From Acidobacteriaceae bacterium (GTDB lineage: Bacteria > Acidobacteriota > Terriglobia > Terriglobales > Acidobacteriaceae), in NCBI GenBank assembly GCA_028283625.1, contig JAPWKG010000024.1, positions 153,770 through 217,769 of the forward strand: DNA of 64,000 nt, given 5' to 3'. The position numbers were made by a program, and so were the translations under genes. Positions 17,501 through 24,562 of this stretch are shown here, in pieces (position 1 is the stretch's first letter; each line of letters starts with the position of its first letter). The notes beneath the pieces were generated by a model. It worked only from the letters and a program-made list of their open reading frames with translations, did not search any database and was not told the origin of the DNA.

Positions 17501-19325
17501 CCAGAAGCTGACGGCGACCGGCGGTGTTGCACCCTATACCTACGCGGTCACTGCCGGCAGCCTGCCAAGCGGACTGATGTTGTCCACGGACGGTACGGTC
17601 AGCGGTACGCCGACGGCTCCGGGTGCGACCAGCTTTACGGTCACGGCAACGGATAGTGAGAAGACGCCGCAAACGGCAAGCCTGTCTCTGGTTCTTCTAG
17701 TCACCTATCCCAGCACACCGTATGACGATGCTCTGAAAGGGCCGTATGCCTTCCTGATGCAGGGTTATGACGATGTACTGCTAGGTGTGCTGGCTTACCA
17801 GACGGCAACGGTTGGAAGCTTTACCGCGGATGGTACCGGCGGTTTGACCGCTGGCGAGCAGGACAGCAATCACCAGTCTTCAAACCCGACCTCTCCGACG
17901 GTTGCAACGGAGCACGTCCTCGGTACCTACACCTTGAGCTCGGATTACCGTGGATCGCTCACGCTGACCACGCTCAAAGCAGACGGAACCGTTGATGGAA
18001 CGATCTCCTACGCGATCGCAGCCAAGGTTCCTTCAGCAATCGAGCCGGTTACCACGAACGGAACGCTGATTGAAGACGACGGCAACGGTCTGGTCGGTTC
18101 CAGGGGCAGCGGTACCTTCGAGGCGCAGACAGCGCTGGCGACGGCAACTTCGCTCAGCGGTGGCTATGCCTTCGGTCTCCAGGGCGATACGCCTTGCCTG
18201 CCGTCCTGCACGCTCAACCTCAGCGCAGGGCCGGTTGCCGCTGTCGGCCAGTTCACGGTGCTTTCTGACGGCTCCTTGAGCGGCGAAGAAGATGCCAACA
18301 TCTCGTCTGTGAACTATCCCGAAGCTGGGTTGCAGGGCTCTGCAAGCTCGGCGGACGGAAGCGGACGTATCCAACTCACTCTGTCTAACAGCAAGATCAA
18401 CTTTGCTGCCTTCCCCACGGACTATGCGGTGTACATGATTGATGCAACCCACGCATACGTTCTGTCCACGGACAAGCACTCCTCGTACGTGATGCTGGCT
18501 GGTTCGATGAGCTCCCAGGCTCAAACAACCTTCAGCAACAATGCGATGAGCGGCGGTTATGTCGGCTACGAAAATACGGCCTCGAACCCCGGTTTGCTGG
18601 GCACAGTCTTGAATAACGTGCTGAACCTGAGCTCGGCGACTGTCTTCCGCGGAGTTGCTACAGGCACGGGAACCTGCAACACCACCAACGTAGAAACTGG
18701 CGGTCTTACAGGCTTGATCAATGGCTTGACCGGGTTGGGCAGCGGCGTTCCGCTCCTGAACGCTTTGCTTGGAACCTATCAATCCACGGGGAACAGCAAC
18801 TGCCAGGTCGGCAGCAACGGCCGCGTCGTGCTGAACTACCCGGTACCGAACAACCTGCTTACCGGTCTGTTGCAGTTGTTGGGGCTTTCGACCACGCCTC
18901 CTCCGGCGCGCATCGTTTACCTCAGCAGCAACAGCACGGGCTACTTCCTCGAGTCGGGTTACGCCGGTATCGGGCACATCGAGAAGCAGACGGGTGCTCC
19001 GTACACGCTGGGTTCGCTCAAAGGAACGTTCATCTATGGCACGCAACCGGCGGCTTCACTGGCAACGATCAATGCCAGCGGAACCGTGATCGCCGATGGC
19101 AATGGGAAAGCGGTCTCCGATCTCGATCTGAACGTCGGTGTCGGCAACCTGAACGTGATTCAGCTGGGTGTGAGCGGGAACTACACCTACAAGATGAGCG
19201 ACGCCAGCGCTGGTCGCTACACGCTTGGCACCGATCACGTGATCTACGCTATCTCGCCCAGCCGGTTCGTGGTGATTGACACGAACATCCTCACCACTTC
19301 GCCTTCTGTCGCGCTGATTTACTAG
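14517..19325 (+). CDS. Giant surface protein with ten He_PIG-type Ig repeats
   Basis: The 1602-residue protein has a ~57-residue hydrophilic N-terminus, then a hydrophobic stretch (LLLLLLVGALFGC) ending at Cys78 in a lipobox-like context, so it is a lipoprotein or a membrane-anchored protein. Ten Ig-like repeats of ~85-95 residues follow (about residues 175-1060), each with the pattern T-G-G-x-x-P-Y ... G-x-L-P-x-G-L-x-L ... G-x-P-x-x-x-G-x-x-x-F. The last ~540 residues form a distinct beta-rich domain with FTADGTGGLTAGEQD-like and ADGNGKA-like motifs. Start ATG 14517 is set by AGGAGG seven bases upstream; the frame is open to 14460. The unusually long tail before the hydrophobic segment is odd for a lipoprotein. 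An OmpA-family gene follows after 44 bp. A role in adhesion or the cell surface is inferred. Confidence 0.85.
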   Translation: MTYFAAKRFESSQNEQSAAVASSAPNTSIEFLDPSFERWLGGGQREDVRSAVTRVSRIYHLACFGLLLLLLVGALFGCGGGYAGTGLDSITSSAHTIDATQAVTLQTSSSATVPVQWSMKGDTCGDTCGSLSSSGHSAVYAAPASLDAAIHVAVTAGISGTQSKQSTTITVNPAVAFVGTPASGIVGTPYSYTVATTGGTGSVALSLVSGTLPDGLAFNSATGLISGTPTTEGTFTFVLRALDQSDLPFSINLTATIVITTAATPLAVTPVTLPVGTVGTAYSAGLTATGGAAPYTWTVASGSLPSGLALTSGGVVTGTPTAAGTSSFTAQVADSKGATVTESLSITVNPAASPLSITSGAPPIGTVGVAYTMALAADGGTTPYTWSLLAGSLPAGLTLSSAGAITGTPTAQGTSNFTVQVADSAGATATATLSITVDAEVTTPLVITSGAPPSGTVGTAYTMTLGASGGTLPYAWSLSSGSLPSGLGLSTAGVIAGTPIAKGTSSFVVQVTDSTGATATATLSITINAATTTLSIPAITLPAGTVGSVYASSLSATGGTTPYTWGLASGSVPAGLTLSSTGSIAGTPTTKGTESFVAQVTDSTGATATVSLSITINAATIVLSIPATTLPSGTVGTTYTSSLSATGGSSPYTWSTASGSLPAGLTLSSSGAIVGTPTTKGTASFVAQVTDSAAATATVSLSITVNDAATPLSIPAATLPGGTVGTAYTSSLVAAGGSTPYAWSVLSGTLPPGLSLSSTGAITGTPTTTGSYSFVTQVKDSLEASASATFSIAVQSGTTLALTVSTLPEGTVGVAYQQSIGVTGGTSAYACSLVSGALPAGLNLGSSCVVSGTPSASGSSSFEVKVTDSSTPTQTITGTLTMTIVPATIVLNIGVPPVAVVGTPYTGSIPVTGGTGPYSCTITAGTLPDGLSLGAACSITGTPTTVQTSLVTVNVTDSASPANTGSSTVTFTVQAPAALSLTGSLPNATLGQAYRQKLTATGGVAPYTYAVTAGSLPSGLMLSTDGTVSGTPTAPGATSFTVTATDSEKTPQTASLSLVLLVTYPSTPYDDALKGPYAFLMQGYDDVLLGVLAYQTATVGSFTADGTGGLTAGEQDSNHQSSNPTSPTVATEHVLGTYTLSSDYRGSLTLTTLKADGTVDGTISYAIAAKVPSAIEPVTTNGTLIEDDGNGLVGSRGSGTFEAQTALATATSLSGGYAFGLQGDTPCLPSCTLNLSAGPVAAVGQFTVLSDGSLSGEEDANISSVNYPEAGLQGSASSADGSGRIQLTLSNSKINFAAFPTDYAVYMIDATHAYVLSTDKHSSYVMLAGSMSSQAQTTFSNNAMSGGYVGYENTASNPGLLGTVLNNVLNLSSATVFRGVATGTGTCNTTNVETGGLTGLINGLTGLGSGVPLLNALLGTYQSTGNSNCQVGSNGRVVLNYPVPNNLLTGLLQLLGLSTTPPPARIVYLSSNSTGYFLESGYAGIGHIEKQTGAPYTLGSLKGTFIYGTQPAASLATINASGTVIADGNGKAVSDLDLNVGVGNLNVIQLGVSGNYTYKMSDASAGRYTLGTDHVIYAISPSRFVVIDTNILTTSPSVALIY
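15040..17700 (+). repeat. Tandem Ig-domain-coding repeats (ten units, ~255-285 bp)
   Basis: Ten consecutive units encode the He_PIG-like domains of the large surface protein. Neighbouring units 5-7 are the most alike (for example GTPTTKGTxSFVAQVTDS twice), which suggests recent internal duplication. The array is a candidate for repeat-number variation. Confidence 0.8.
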
Positions 19326-19369
19326 CGCGGCAGAAGGTCCGCCTTCAGCTTCTCGTGGAAAGGACCGAG

Positions 19370-20668
19370 ATGAATCGCACAATTTGGATGCTTGCTCTCA
19401 TGAGCGTAATGACCACTGCGGTAAAGGGGCAGGTCCGCACAGACCCCACACCGTTTATTCCGCGCACCAGTGTTGCGGTTGGCTACAGCCTGCTCAACGC
19501 AAATGCGCCTCCAGGCAACAGCGAAGGGTTTCATGCGCAAGGCGGCTTTGCTTCGGTCGCCGTGCGCACCAAGGACTGGTTGAGCGTTGCGGGTGAGGTG
19601 AACGGCGTCCGCGCGACAAAGATCAGTACCTATGGCCAGAACCTGACTCTGCTGACCTACACTGCAGGGCCCCGCTTCTCTCTTCATCAGCGTCGTATGT
19701 CGGAGTTCGCGCAGGCAATGTTTGGTGCTGCGCAGGCACGGGACTCCTATTTTCCAACAGCCACCTCGTACACCACTTCAGCAAACAGCTTTGCGCTAAC
19801 GCTGGGGGGGGGATGGGATATTGAGCTTTCTCATCACTTCGCTCTGCGTGCCTTTCAGGCACAGTATCTGCACACGGCGTTGCCAAACGCTGTGAACGGA
19901 TCGCAGAACCAGCTACTGCTCGGAGCTGGTATTGTTGCGAAGTTTGGTGGCCACTATGGCACAGCTCGCGGCATGGTGTCGAACGCGACGAAGAAGAGGC
20001 TTTCGATTACGTGTTCGGCCAGCGTGAGGAACGTGCTGGCGGGGGAATCGCTTGAGGTCGCGGCCATTACCCGTCCTTCGGAGGGTGAAGATGTGGAGTT
20101 CGTCTGGACGTCGAACGCGGGGGTTCTCTCACGCAATACCCCGGTCATCAGTGTAGAGACAACGGGGCTGGCTCCAGGGCAGTATCACGTGACGGCCCAT
20201 GCGGAGCTTGTGCAGGATAACTCAGTGGTTGCAACGTGCGAGGTGCCTTTCCGCGTAGTAGCGCCTCCACCGCCTCCTCCTGCCCCGGTTCCCGCTCCGA
20301 CGCCTGCGCCGCCCGTAGAGGAAAGTGTCTTTCATGATCACGTGAAAGACGTCTACTTCGATTACGACAAGTGGGCCATTAAGCCTGAGGCTGCGAACTC
20401 GCTGGCGGAAGCGGCTGTTTATCTCAAAGATCACCCGCAGCTCCGAATTTTGTTGGGCGGCTTTTCGGATGAACGGGGATCGACCTCTTACAACATCACG
20501 CTGGGGCTCAAGCGTGCCAATGCCGTGCGCGATGTGTTGGTCAACGCAGGCGTCCCGGAGGATCGTTTGGCTGTGGTGAGCTATGGCAAGGGCGTACAGG
20601 TATGCACAAAGCCTGCTGAGTCCTGCTACCACCGGAATCGGCGAACCGCTTTTCAGATTCAGCCGTAA
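19370..20668 (+). CDS. OmpA-family outer-membrane protein with C-terminal peptidoglycan-binding domain
   Basis: The 432-residue protein has a signal peptide (ends V-K-G-Q). An eight-strand-type barrel region covers ~20-205, an Ig-like middle segment follows (TCSASVRNVLAGESLEVAA ...), then a Pro/Ala linker (APPPPPPAPVPAP) and an OmpA domain at about 320-430 (DVYFDYDKWAIKPEA ... GGFSDERGS ... RANAVRDVLVNAGV). The OmpA domain binds peptidoglycan and ties the outer membrane to the wall. Start ATG 19370 has GGAAAGGA upstream; the frame runs back to 19355. It lies 44 bp behind the Ig-repeat gene and shares a terminator with it, so the two are probably one operon and may act together at the cell surface. 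Confidence 0.9.
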   Translation: MNRTIWMLALMSVMTTAVKGQVRTDPTPFIPRTSVAVGYSLLNANAPPGNSEGFHAQGGFASVAVRTKDWLSVAGEVNGVRATKISTYGQNLTLLTYTAGPRFSLHQRRMSEFAQAMFGAAQARDSYFPTATSYTTSANSFALTLGGGWDIELSHHFALRAFQAQYLHTALPNAVNGSQNQLLLGAGIVAKFGGHYGTARGMVSNATKKRLSITCSASVRNVLAGESLEVAAITRPSEGEDVEFVWTSNAGVLSRNTPVISVETTGLAPGQYHVTAHAELVQDNSVVATCEVPFRVVAPPPPPPAPVPAPTPAPPVEESVFHDHVKDVYFDYDKWAIKPEAANSLAEAAVYLKDHPQLRILLGGFSDERGSTSYNITLGLKRANAVRDVLVNAGVPEDRLAVVSYGKGVQVCTKPAESCYHRNRRTAFQIQP

Positions 20669-20681
20669 TCAAGTTTCGGGC

Positions 20682-20726
20682 AGCTGGCTTCTTACGAGCG
20701 AAGCGTAGGAAGCCAGCTCTTTTTTT
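20682..20726 (+). terminator. Rho-independent terminator after OmpA gene
   Basis: A 15-bp stem with one G-U pair (20682-20696 with 20704-20718), a 7-base loop, then C and a run of eight T. It ends the Ig-repeat/OmpA operon and faces the end of the convergent Tad operon. Confidence 0.9.
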
Positions 20727-20734
20727 GCCCGACC

Positions 20735-21259
20735 CTAGAAGGAAACCGTTCCAGTTGTTGTACTGCTCATCGGAAACGTCCGTGTTGGAATCGGGAGCAG
20801 GATCGTATACGGATAGGTCACGGTCACGCTGACAGCGCAGCCTGCTGAGTTATTGCCGTTGCTGGTATCGCAGGCTGTGCCGTCGGCTCCGATGCCTGGC
20901 CAGGAAGCCGTAATGACCAGCTGCGTCGGGTCGATCCCCGGTGTAACGGTACTCAAGACATACTTACTCACATCAGAGGAAGACGCCGTGCAGCTTGGAG
21001 AGCTCGCTGCCGCGCACGCCGTGCCTTGCCATCCGGACCCGCGCACGATGGCATAGCGCATCCCTTCGCGTGCAGCGTTAGCGACAAAATGATTCACATA
21101 CATGGCGCGCGAGATCTCCATGATTCCAATCATGGAGAGCAGAATGACCATAGCGGATGCGGCGAACTCGATCGTCGTGTTTCCTTCATCGCTTCGGGCA
21201 ACACTCCGACGATTAGCGTGCTGCACGAAGCCTCGCTTTCCCGTGAAGAACAAAGCCAT
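20735..21259 (-). CDS. TadE-like minor pilin / pilus assembly protein
   Basis: A 174-residue protein. After a basic N-terminus, the segment GNTTIEFAASAMVILLSMIGIMEISRAMYVNHFVANAAREGMR is a TadE-like pseudopilin motif with the conserved Glu and a single N-terminal TM. The rest is extracytoplasmic and Cys-containing (three or four pairs), ending in a beta-rich tail. TadE proteins are minor pilins processed by the Tad prepilin peptidase. This is the last gene of the minus-strand Tad operon and overlaps the preceding TadE-like gene by 47 bp if ATG 21259 is used. An internal GTG start after residue 11 would shorten the overlap, but no strong SD decides it. Confidence 0.85.
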   Translation of the reverse strand: MALFFTGKRGFVQHANRRSVARSDEGNTTIEFAASAMVILLSMIGIMEISRAMYVNHFVANAAREGMRYAIVRGSGWQGTACAAASSPSCTASSSDVSKYVLSTVTPGIDPTQLVITASWPGIGADGTACDTSNGNNSAGCAVSVTVTYPYTILLPIPTRTFPMSSTTTGTVSF

Positions 21260-21674
21260 CCGTAAGGCCTGGGTATGGAATCAGAGGGGTGTAAACGTAA
21301 GTGGTATCCAGCTCGACGTAATAAATGGAGTTGAACGCGCAGATGGGAACAATTGAACAGCTCCCGACAGCGCTTGAACCATCGCTGCACTCGCAACCGT
21401 AGGTAGCAACCGGAACAAGCGTGGGTAAAGACGGAGCACTTGTGCGCGCGGCCTGCACCATGCCCGCCGTATCAGTAGGGTTCGCTGTGCCGTAGAGTGC
21501 TCCAGCATGAGCCGCGGAGGCTGTGGTGATGGCAGCGGTACAAGCGTTTCCTAGGTCAACGGCTACTGCAAGTAGCAGGACAAGCAAAGGAAGAACGATC
21601 GCTACCTCAAGCAGACTGGACCCTTTCTGGTCGGCACCAAGGCGCAGATTGTTGATTGCATCCTGCTTTAGCAT
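21213..21674 (-). CDS. TadE-like minor pilin / pilus assembly protein
   Basis: A 153-residue protein with the TadE signature near the N-terminus (GSSLLEVAIVLPLLVLLLAVAVDLGNA), including the conserved Glu and one TM. The periplasmic part contains a Cys cluster (YGCECSDGSS ... GSCSIVPICAF). ATG 21674 is preferred because GGAAGG lies seven bases upstream; ATG 21698 in the same frame overlaps the stop of the TadG-like gene (ATGA) and is a real alternative. It is the first of two adjacent TadE-like genes that differ clearly in sequence, so they probably have different roles in the pilus tip or assembly. Confidence 0.85.
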   Translation of the reverse strand: MLKQDAINNLRLGADQKGSSLLEVAIVLPLLVLLLAVAVDLGNACTAAITTASAAHAGALYGTANPTDTAGMVQAARTSAPSLPTLVPVATYGCECSDGSSAVGSCSIVPICAFNSIYYVELDTTYVYTPLIPYPGLTDGFVLHGKARLRAAR

Positions 21675-21694
21675 TTCTTTTCCTTCCCTCAGCC

Positions 21695-23101
21695 TCATTG
21701 CACAAGGAACGAAGTGTCTCCGTTGAGCGGCGACCCATTCTGAAGGGTTGAATAGTCGTTATTGATCACGCTGAGAATATTCGCGGTGAACTGAATTCGA
21801 TCGGCAACAATAAAGTTGTAGCTTCTTGCTCCGGAGATAACGCCTACACCCCAGGAGACCAGCGCGTCCGGCATATAGATACCGCCGTTCATGTGGCTAC
21901 CCTCAAGCAGGCTAATAAGAAACGTGCCTGTGTTGGTTACTCCGTGCGCCTGAAAGAAAAGGATGCCGCCGTAGGGCCCGCTTGTCGGAGCACTCAGGGT
22001 AACGCTGGAGAGCCCAATTAACGGCGGAAAGCCTGTAATGGAAAAGCTGCCCGCATTGCCCTGGTTGTAGAACATCACGCCTTCTCCCTGGATAATGCTG
22101 AGTAGGCTCACCGTCATCGTAAGACCACTGGTATCCGGTCCTGGAATTCCAAGCACTGTGTAGTGTCCGTTTCGTAGAACGTACACGCCCGGGTTGAAGG
22201 TGATGTAAGACAACACGGATGCGGTAATGCTGATCCCCCCGCAATAGACACCGGGGTTAAACACGATGTGTTGTAGTAATCCGGTAATAATTGTGACTGG
22301 CTGTTGCGAGCCGTAGTACGTGTCGCCGGAGGAGTAACCGCATCCGTCCGTGGCTGAAGCGGGTGGTGTCAGGTAGGCCAAGGGGTCGGCTGGGGTTGGT
22401 ACCGCGACATGAGTCTGAGCACGGGAATTGAGCAGGCAGAGTAGGCCTGCAGTTCCGCCGGTGACATGGATCGAGGGTGCGTACATGAGAGCGCCGATCA
22501 GGCATGTCACGGCTGCAGGGGATGTCGATTCCACCACTATGCCGCAGTTCACAACAAAACCAATACCGGCGACGATATTCAACGCTCCCGCGGCACTGGG
22601 GTTGAGCGCATAGAGACACGGTCCCCCAAGACCTCGCCCCGCTTCAGCCCGCGCGCTGATGTGAAAGCTATTAAAGCCTGCGAACCGCGCGAAGTATGTC
22701 GTTATGCTTTCCGAAACGACGGCTTCCACATAATTGGTTTTACCGCGATTAGGGTCACTTGAAGAAAGGCAAGGCGGGTTATTGAGTGTTAGCGTCAGCG
22801 TCGTTGCAGTTGGGGTTGTGCAGCCCGTGGTAACGGTGCTGCTGGTGTAACCGTTCTCCGTCAGCGCATTGCGTGCGGCGGTTTGCATCGCAAGGCAGTT
22901 TGCGGTTCCCGAGCAGACTCTTCCTTCCAGCGACGCGGCTAAAGCAGCAGCGTCGGCAGCGGTTTGTAGTCTTCGCTTCTCAAAACGAACGCGGCCGATA
23001 TCGACCGCCAGACCAAGAAAAAGCATCAGCACTAACATGCTGATTGCCACCAGCACGAGTGACTGTCCGTTTTCCTCAGTTATCTCCCGCAGCGATCGCA
23101 T
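21695..23101 (-). CDS. TadG-like Flp pilus assembly protein with beta-helix-like C-terminal region
   Basis: The 468-residue N-terminus has the TadG signature: ENGQSLVLVAISMLVLMLFL (TM), then LAVDIGRVRFEKRRLQTAADAAALAAS. Instead of the von Willebrand domain found in classical TadG, the C-terminal ~280 residues carry short recurrent hydrophobic rungs (FNPGVYCGGISITASVLSYI, FNPGVYVLRNGHYTVLG, GGILFFQAHGVTNTG) that look like a right-handed beta-helix. It is a membrane-anchored periplasmic or surface component of the Tad system. It overlaps the end of the DUF192 gene by 22 bp and the downstream TadE-like frame by four bases if that uses its longer start, so the genes are coupled. The beta-helix reading is from pattern only. 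Confidence 0.8.
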   Translation of the reverse strand: MRSLREITEENGQSLVLVAISMLVLMLFLGLAVDIGRVRFEKRRLQTAADAAALAASLEGRVCSGTANCLAMQTAARNALTENGYTSSTVTTGCTTPTATTLTLTLNNPPCLSSSDPNRGKTNYVEAVVSESITTYFARFAGFNSFHISARAEAGRGLGGPCLYALNPSAAGALNIVAGIGFVVNCGIVVESTSPAAVTCLIGALMYAPSIHVTGGTAGLLCLLNSRAQTHVAVPTPADPLAYLTPPASATDGCGYSSGDTYYGSQQPVTIITGLLQHIVFNPGVYCGGISITASVLSYITFNPGVYVLRNGHYTVLGIPGPDTSGLTMTVSLLSIIQGEGVMFYNQGNAGSFSITGFPPLIGLSSVTLSAPTSGPYGGILFFQAHGVTNTGTFLISLLEGSHMNGGIYMPDALVSWGVGVISGARSYNFIVADRIQFTANILSVINNDYSTLQNGSPLNGDTSFLVQ

Positions 23102-23469
23102 AAAAATTCGTTAGCACCCTGGTCATCGTCTTCGAGAAACAAAACATCTCCCGTCTGTATTCCGGTCTGCTCAATCGAGCCGGCGGACAGCTCCAATGCG
23201 CTTCTCATGCGCAGCACAAGAGCGGTTGCGCGTTGAGGCGGGATCGACTTCCAGAGGCGAATCACTTTGCCCTGGGCGTCGAGCCCAATGACGTCGATGG
23301 GAAAGCGCATCCCTACGGTATGGATGCCGGAACTCGGTGTGATCCAAAGCCCGGTGCATCGATCGAGAGCTGGCCTGCCGAGGAGACCCTTTGCGCGTCG
23401 CCAGGAGCTATCGGCCATCTCCACATTGCAGGCTAGAGTTCGACCGCTTCTCAAGTGGCGAACGCGCAT
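23080..23469 (-). CDS. DUF192 family protein inside the Tad operon
   Basis: A 129-residue protein matching the DUF192 pattern: an N-terminal strand region, AKGLLGRPAL, the conserved GIHTVGMRFPIDVIGLD core, then IPPQRATALVLRMR and a final ELSAGSIEQTGIQTGDVL. Most DUF192 proteins are exported, but no signal peptide is seen here, so this one should stay in the cytoplasm. The C-terminus ends in a Cys pair (FLCDRCGR). Its function is unknown. The start ATG 23469 has GAGG seven bases upstream. The position between tadC and the TadG-like gene, with overlap to the latter, argues for a role in pilus assembly or its control. Confidence 0.85.
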   Translation of the reverse strand: MRVRHLRSGRTLACNVEMADSSWRRAKGLLGRPALDRCTGLWITPSSGIHTVGMRFPIDVIGLDAQGKVIRLWKSIPPQRATALVLRMRSALELSAGSIEQTGIQTGDVLFLEDDDQGANEFLCDRCGR

Positions 23470-23491
23470 AACGAACCTCTTTGTCTTCGGT

Positions 23492-23584
23492 TTAGTGTGC
23501 GCGGCTGCGGCGATAGACGATGATGCCGAGAACGGTAACGGTGAGAACGGCGGCTACGATGCGGAGAATATTGACTGAGTCCAT
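23492..23584 (-). CDS. 30-residue single-TM micro-protein in the Tad operon
   Basis: A short frame, ATG 23584 to TAA 23492, encodes 30 residues: MDSVNILRIVAAVLTVTVLG followed by IIVYRRSRAH. It is one hydrophobic helix with a positively charged end, as expected for an inner-membrane micro-protein with its C-terminus inside. A GAAAGGA lies eight bases before the start. It fills the gap between tadC (63 bp upstream) and DUF192 (22 bp downstream), all in the same direction. A helper or membrane anchor for the Tad machinery is possible; no homologue is recognised. Confidence 0.6.
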   Translation of the reverse strand: MDSVNILRIVAAVLTVTVLGIIVYRRSRAH

Positions 23585-23647
23585 GATGTTCTTCCTTTCA
23601 GGAGACTGCTTCTACGGAGTTATCGGCAAAATTCGCCTACGCTTGAG

Positions 23648-24562
23648 TTACTTTGTGATCCCTCCTACCAGCCCGGCAAAGTCCATCAATGCCGGAGCCA
23701 GAAGAACGAGGAACAGGCAGGGGAAGATAAAGAAAACCAGAGGGAAGACAATCTTGACGCGCGTTTTTGCCGCAGCTTCTTCAGCACGCTGCCGTCGCTT
23801 GGCGCGTAGTTCGTCAGCAAACTCCGCTAAGGCTTTAGCGATCGGTGTACCAAAGCGCTCGGTCTGATGAAGCATGCTGACAAAGGTAGAGATCTCCGGA
23901 ACCTTGACACGGTGAACGAAGTGATCCCAGGCTTCAAGCCGAGGTACGCCTGCGCGTTGCTCAAGATTGACGCGGATAAACTCCTGTTGAATATCACGAT
24001 GACTCACGCCCAGCTCATCGCCGATGCGCAGCAAGGCCTGGTCCAGACCAAGACCTGCGTCAACGCAGATCACCAGAAGATCCATTGCATCCGGCAGAGC
24101 ACGCACAATTCGTTCGCGTCTTTGCTTTACTTTTACCGTGAGCACAAGGTTCGGTACGAGGAAACCTGTAGCCGAAAGAGCCACCATCCAGAACAGGGTG
24201 TTACTCGGTACGAGGCTTCCGAGCAAAACTCCAAGCAGCGGAGTCAGGGTCTGCAACGCGAAGAAGATATCTGCTGCGTAGCGTCCCCGATACCCGCCGG
24301 CTTGCAGATCTTCCTGTGATTTCGCGCTGAGCTTGAGGCCCAGCTTTCTCCTCAAGGCTGCCGCAGAGTCCGCAAGCCTTGCCTCCATCTGCTGGCGTCG
24401 CGTACGAGTCATGGTCTGTCCTCGCTGAGACGGGCCAACAATGGTCAGCAAACGTTCTGACTCACGAGAAGGCTGTATGAGCCATGGCAAAAATGCCAGG
24501 AAAAGAGCGCAGAAGAACGTGAGCCCAAGCAGTAAGAAAAAAAGGATTTGGATAACGCTCAT
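23648..24562 (-). CDS. tadC: Tad platform protein TadC (type II secretion F-domain)
   Basis: A 304-residue inner-membrane protein. It has an N-terminal TM, a cytoplasmic segment, and the T2SSF domain typical of TadC (LPDAMDLLVICVDAGLGLDQAL ... RAGVPRLEAWDHFVHRVKVPEISTF), followed by RRQRAEEAAAKTRVKIVFPL and C-terminal TMs. TadB and TadC form the platform that couples the TadA ATPase to Flp subunit extraction. Its start overlaps the TadB stop (ATGA, 24559-24562), showing translational coupling. Confidence 0.92.
   Translation of the reverse strand: MSVIQILFFLLLGLTFFCALFLAFLPWLIQPSRESERLLTIVGPSQRGQTMTRTRRQQMEARLADSAAALRRKLGLKLSAKSQEDLQAGGYRGRYAADIFFALQTLTPLLGVLLGSLVPSNTLFWMVALSATGFLVPNLVLTVKVKQRRERIVRALPDAMDLLVICVDAGLGLDQALLRIGDELGVSHRDIQQEFIRVNLEQRAGVPRLEAWDHFVHRVKVPEISTFVSMLHQTERFGTPIAKALAEFADELRAKRRQRAEEAAAKTRVKIVFPLVFFIFPCLFLVLLAPALMDFAGLVGGITK

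Noticed and set aside
15040..17700. CRISPR array or other non-coding repeat
   Set aside because: The repeats are in frame, ~270 bp long, encode Ig domains and are not identical, so they are coding tandem domains, not spacers and repeats.
18033..19046. Minus-strand frame opposite the Ig-repeat gene
   Set aside because: Arg/Ala-rich antisense frame inside a gene supported by SD, length and domains.
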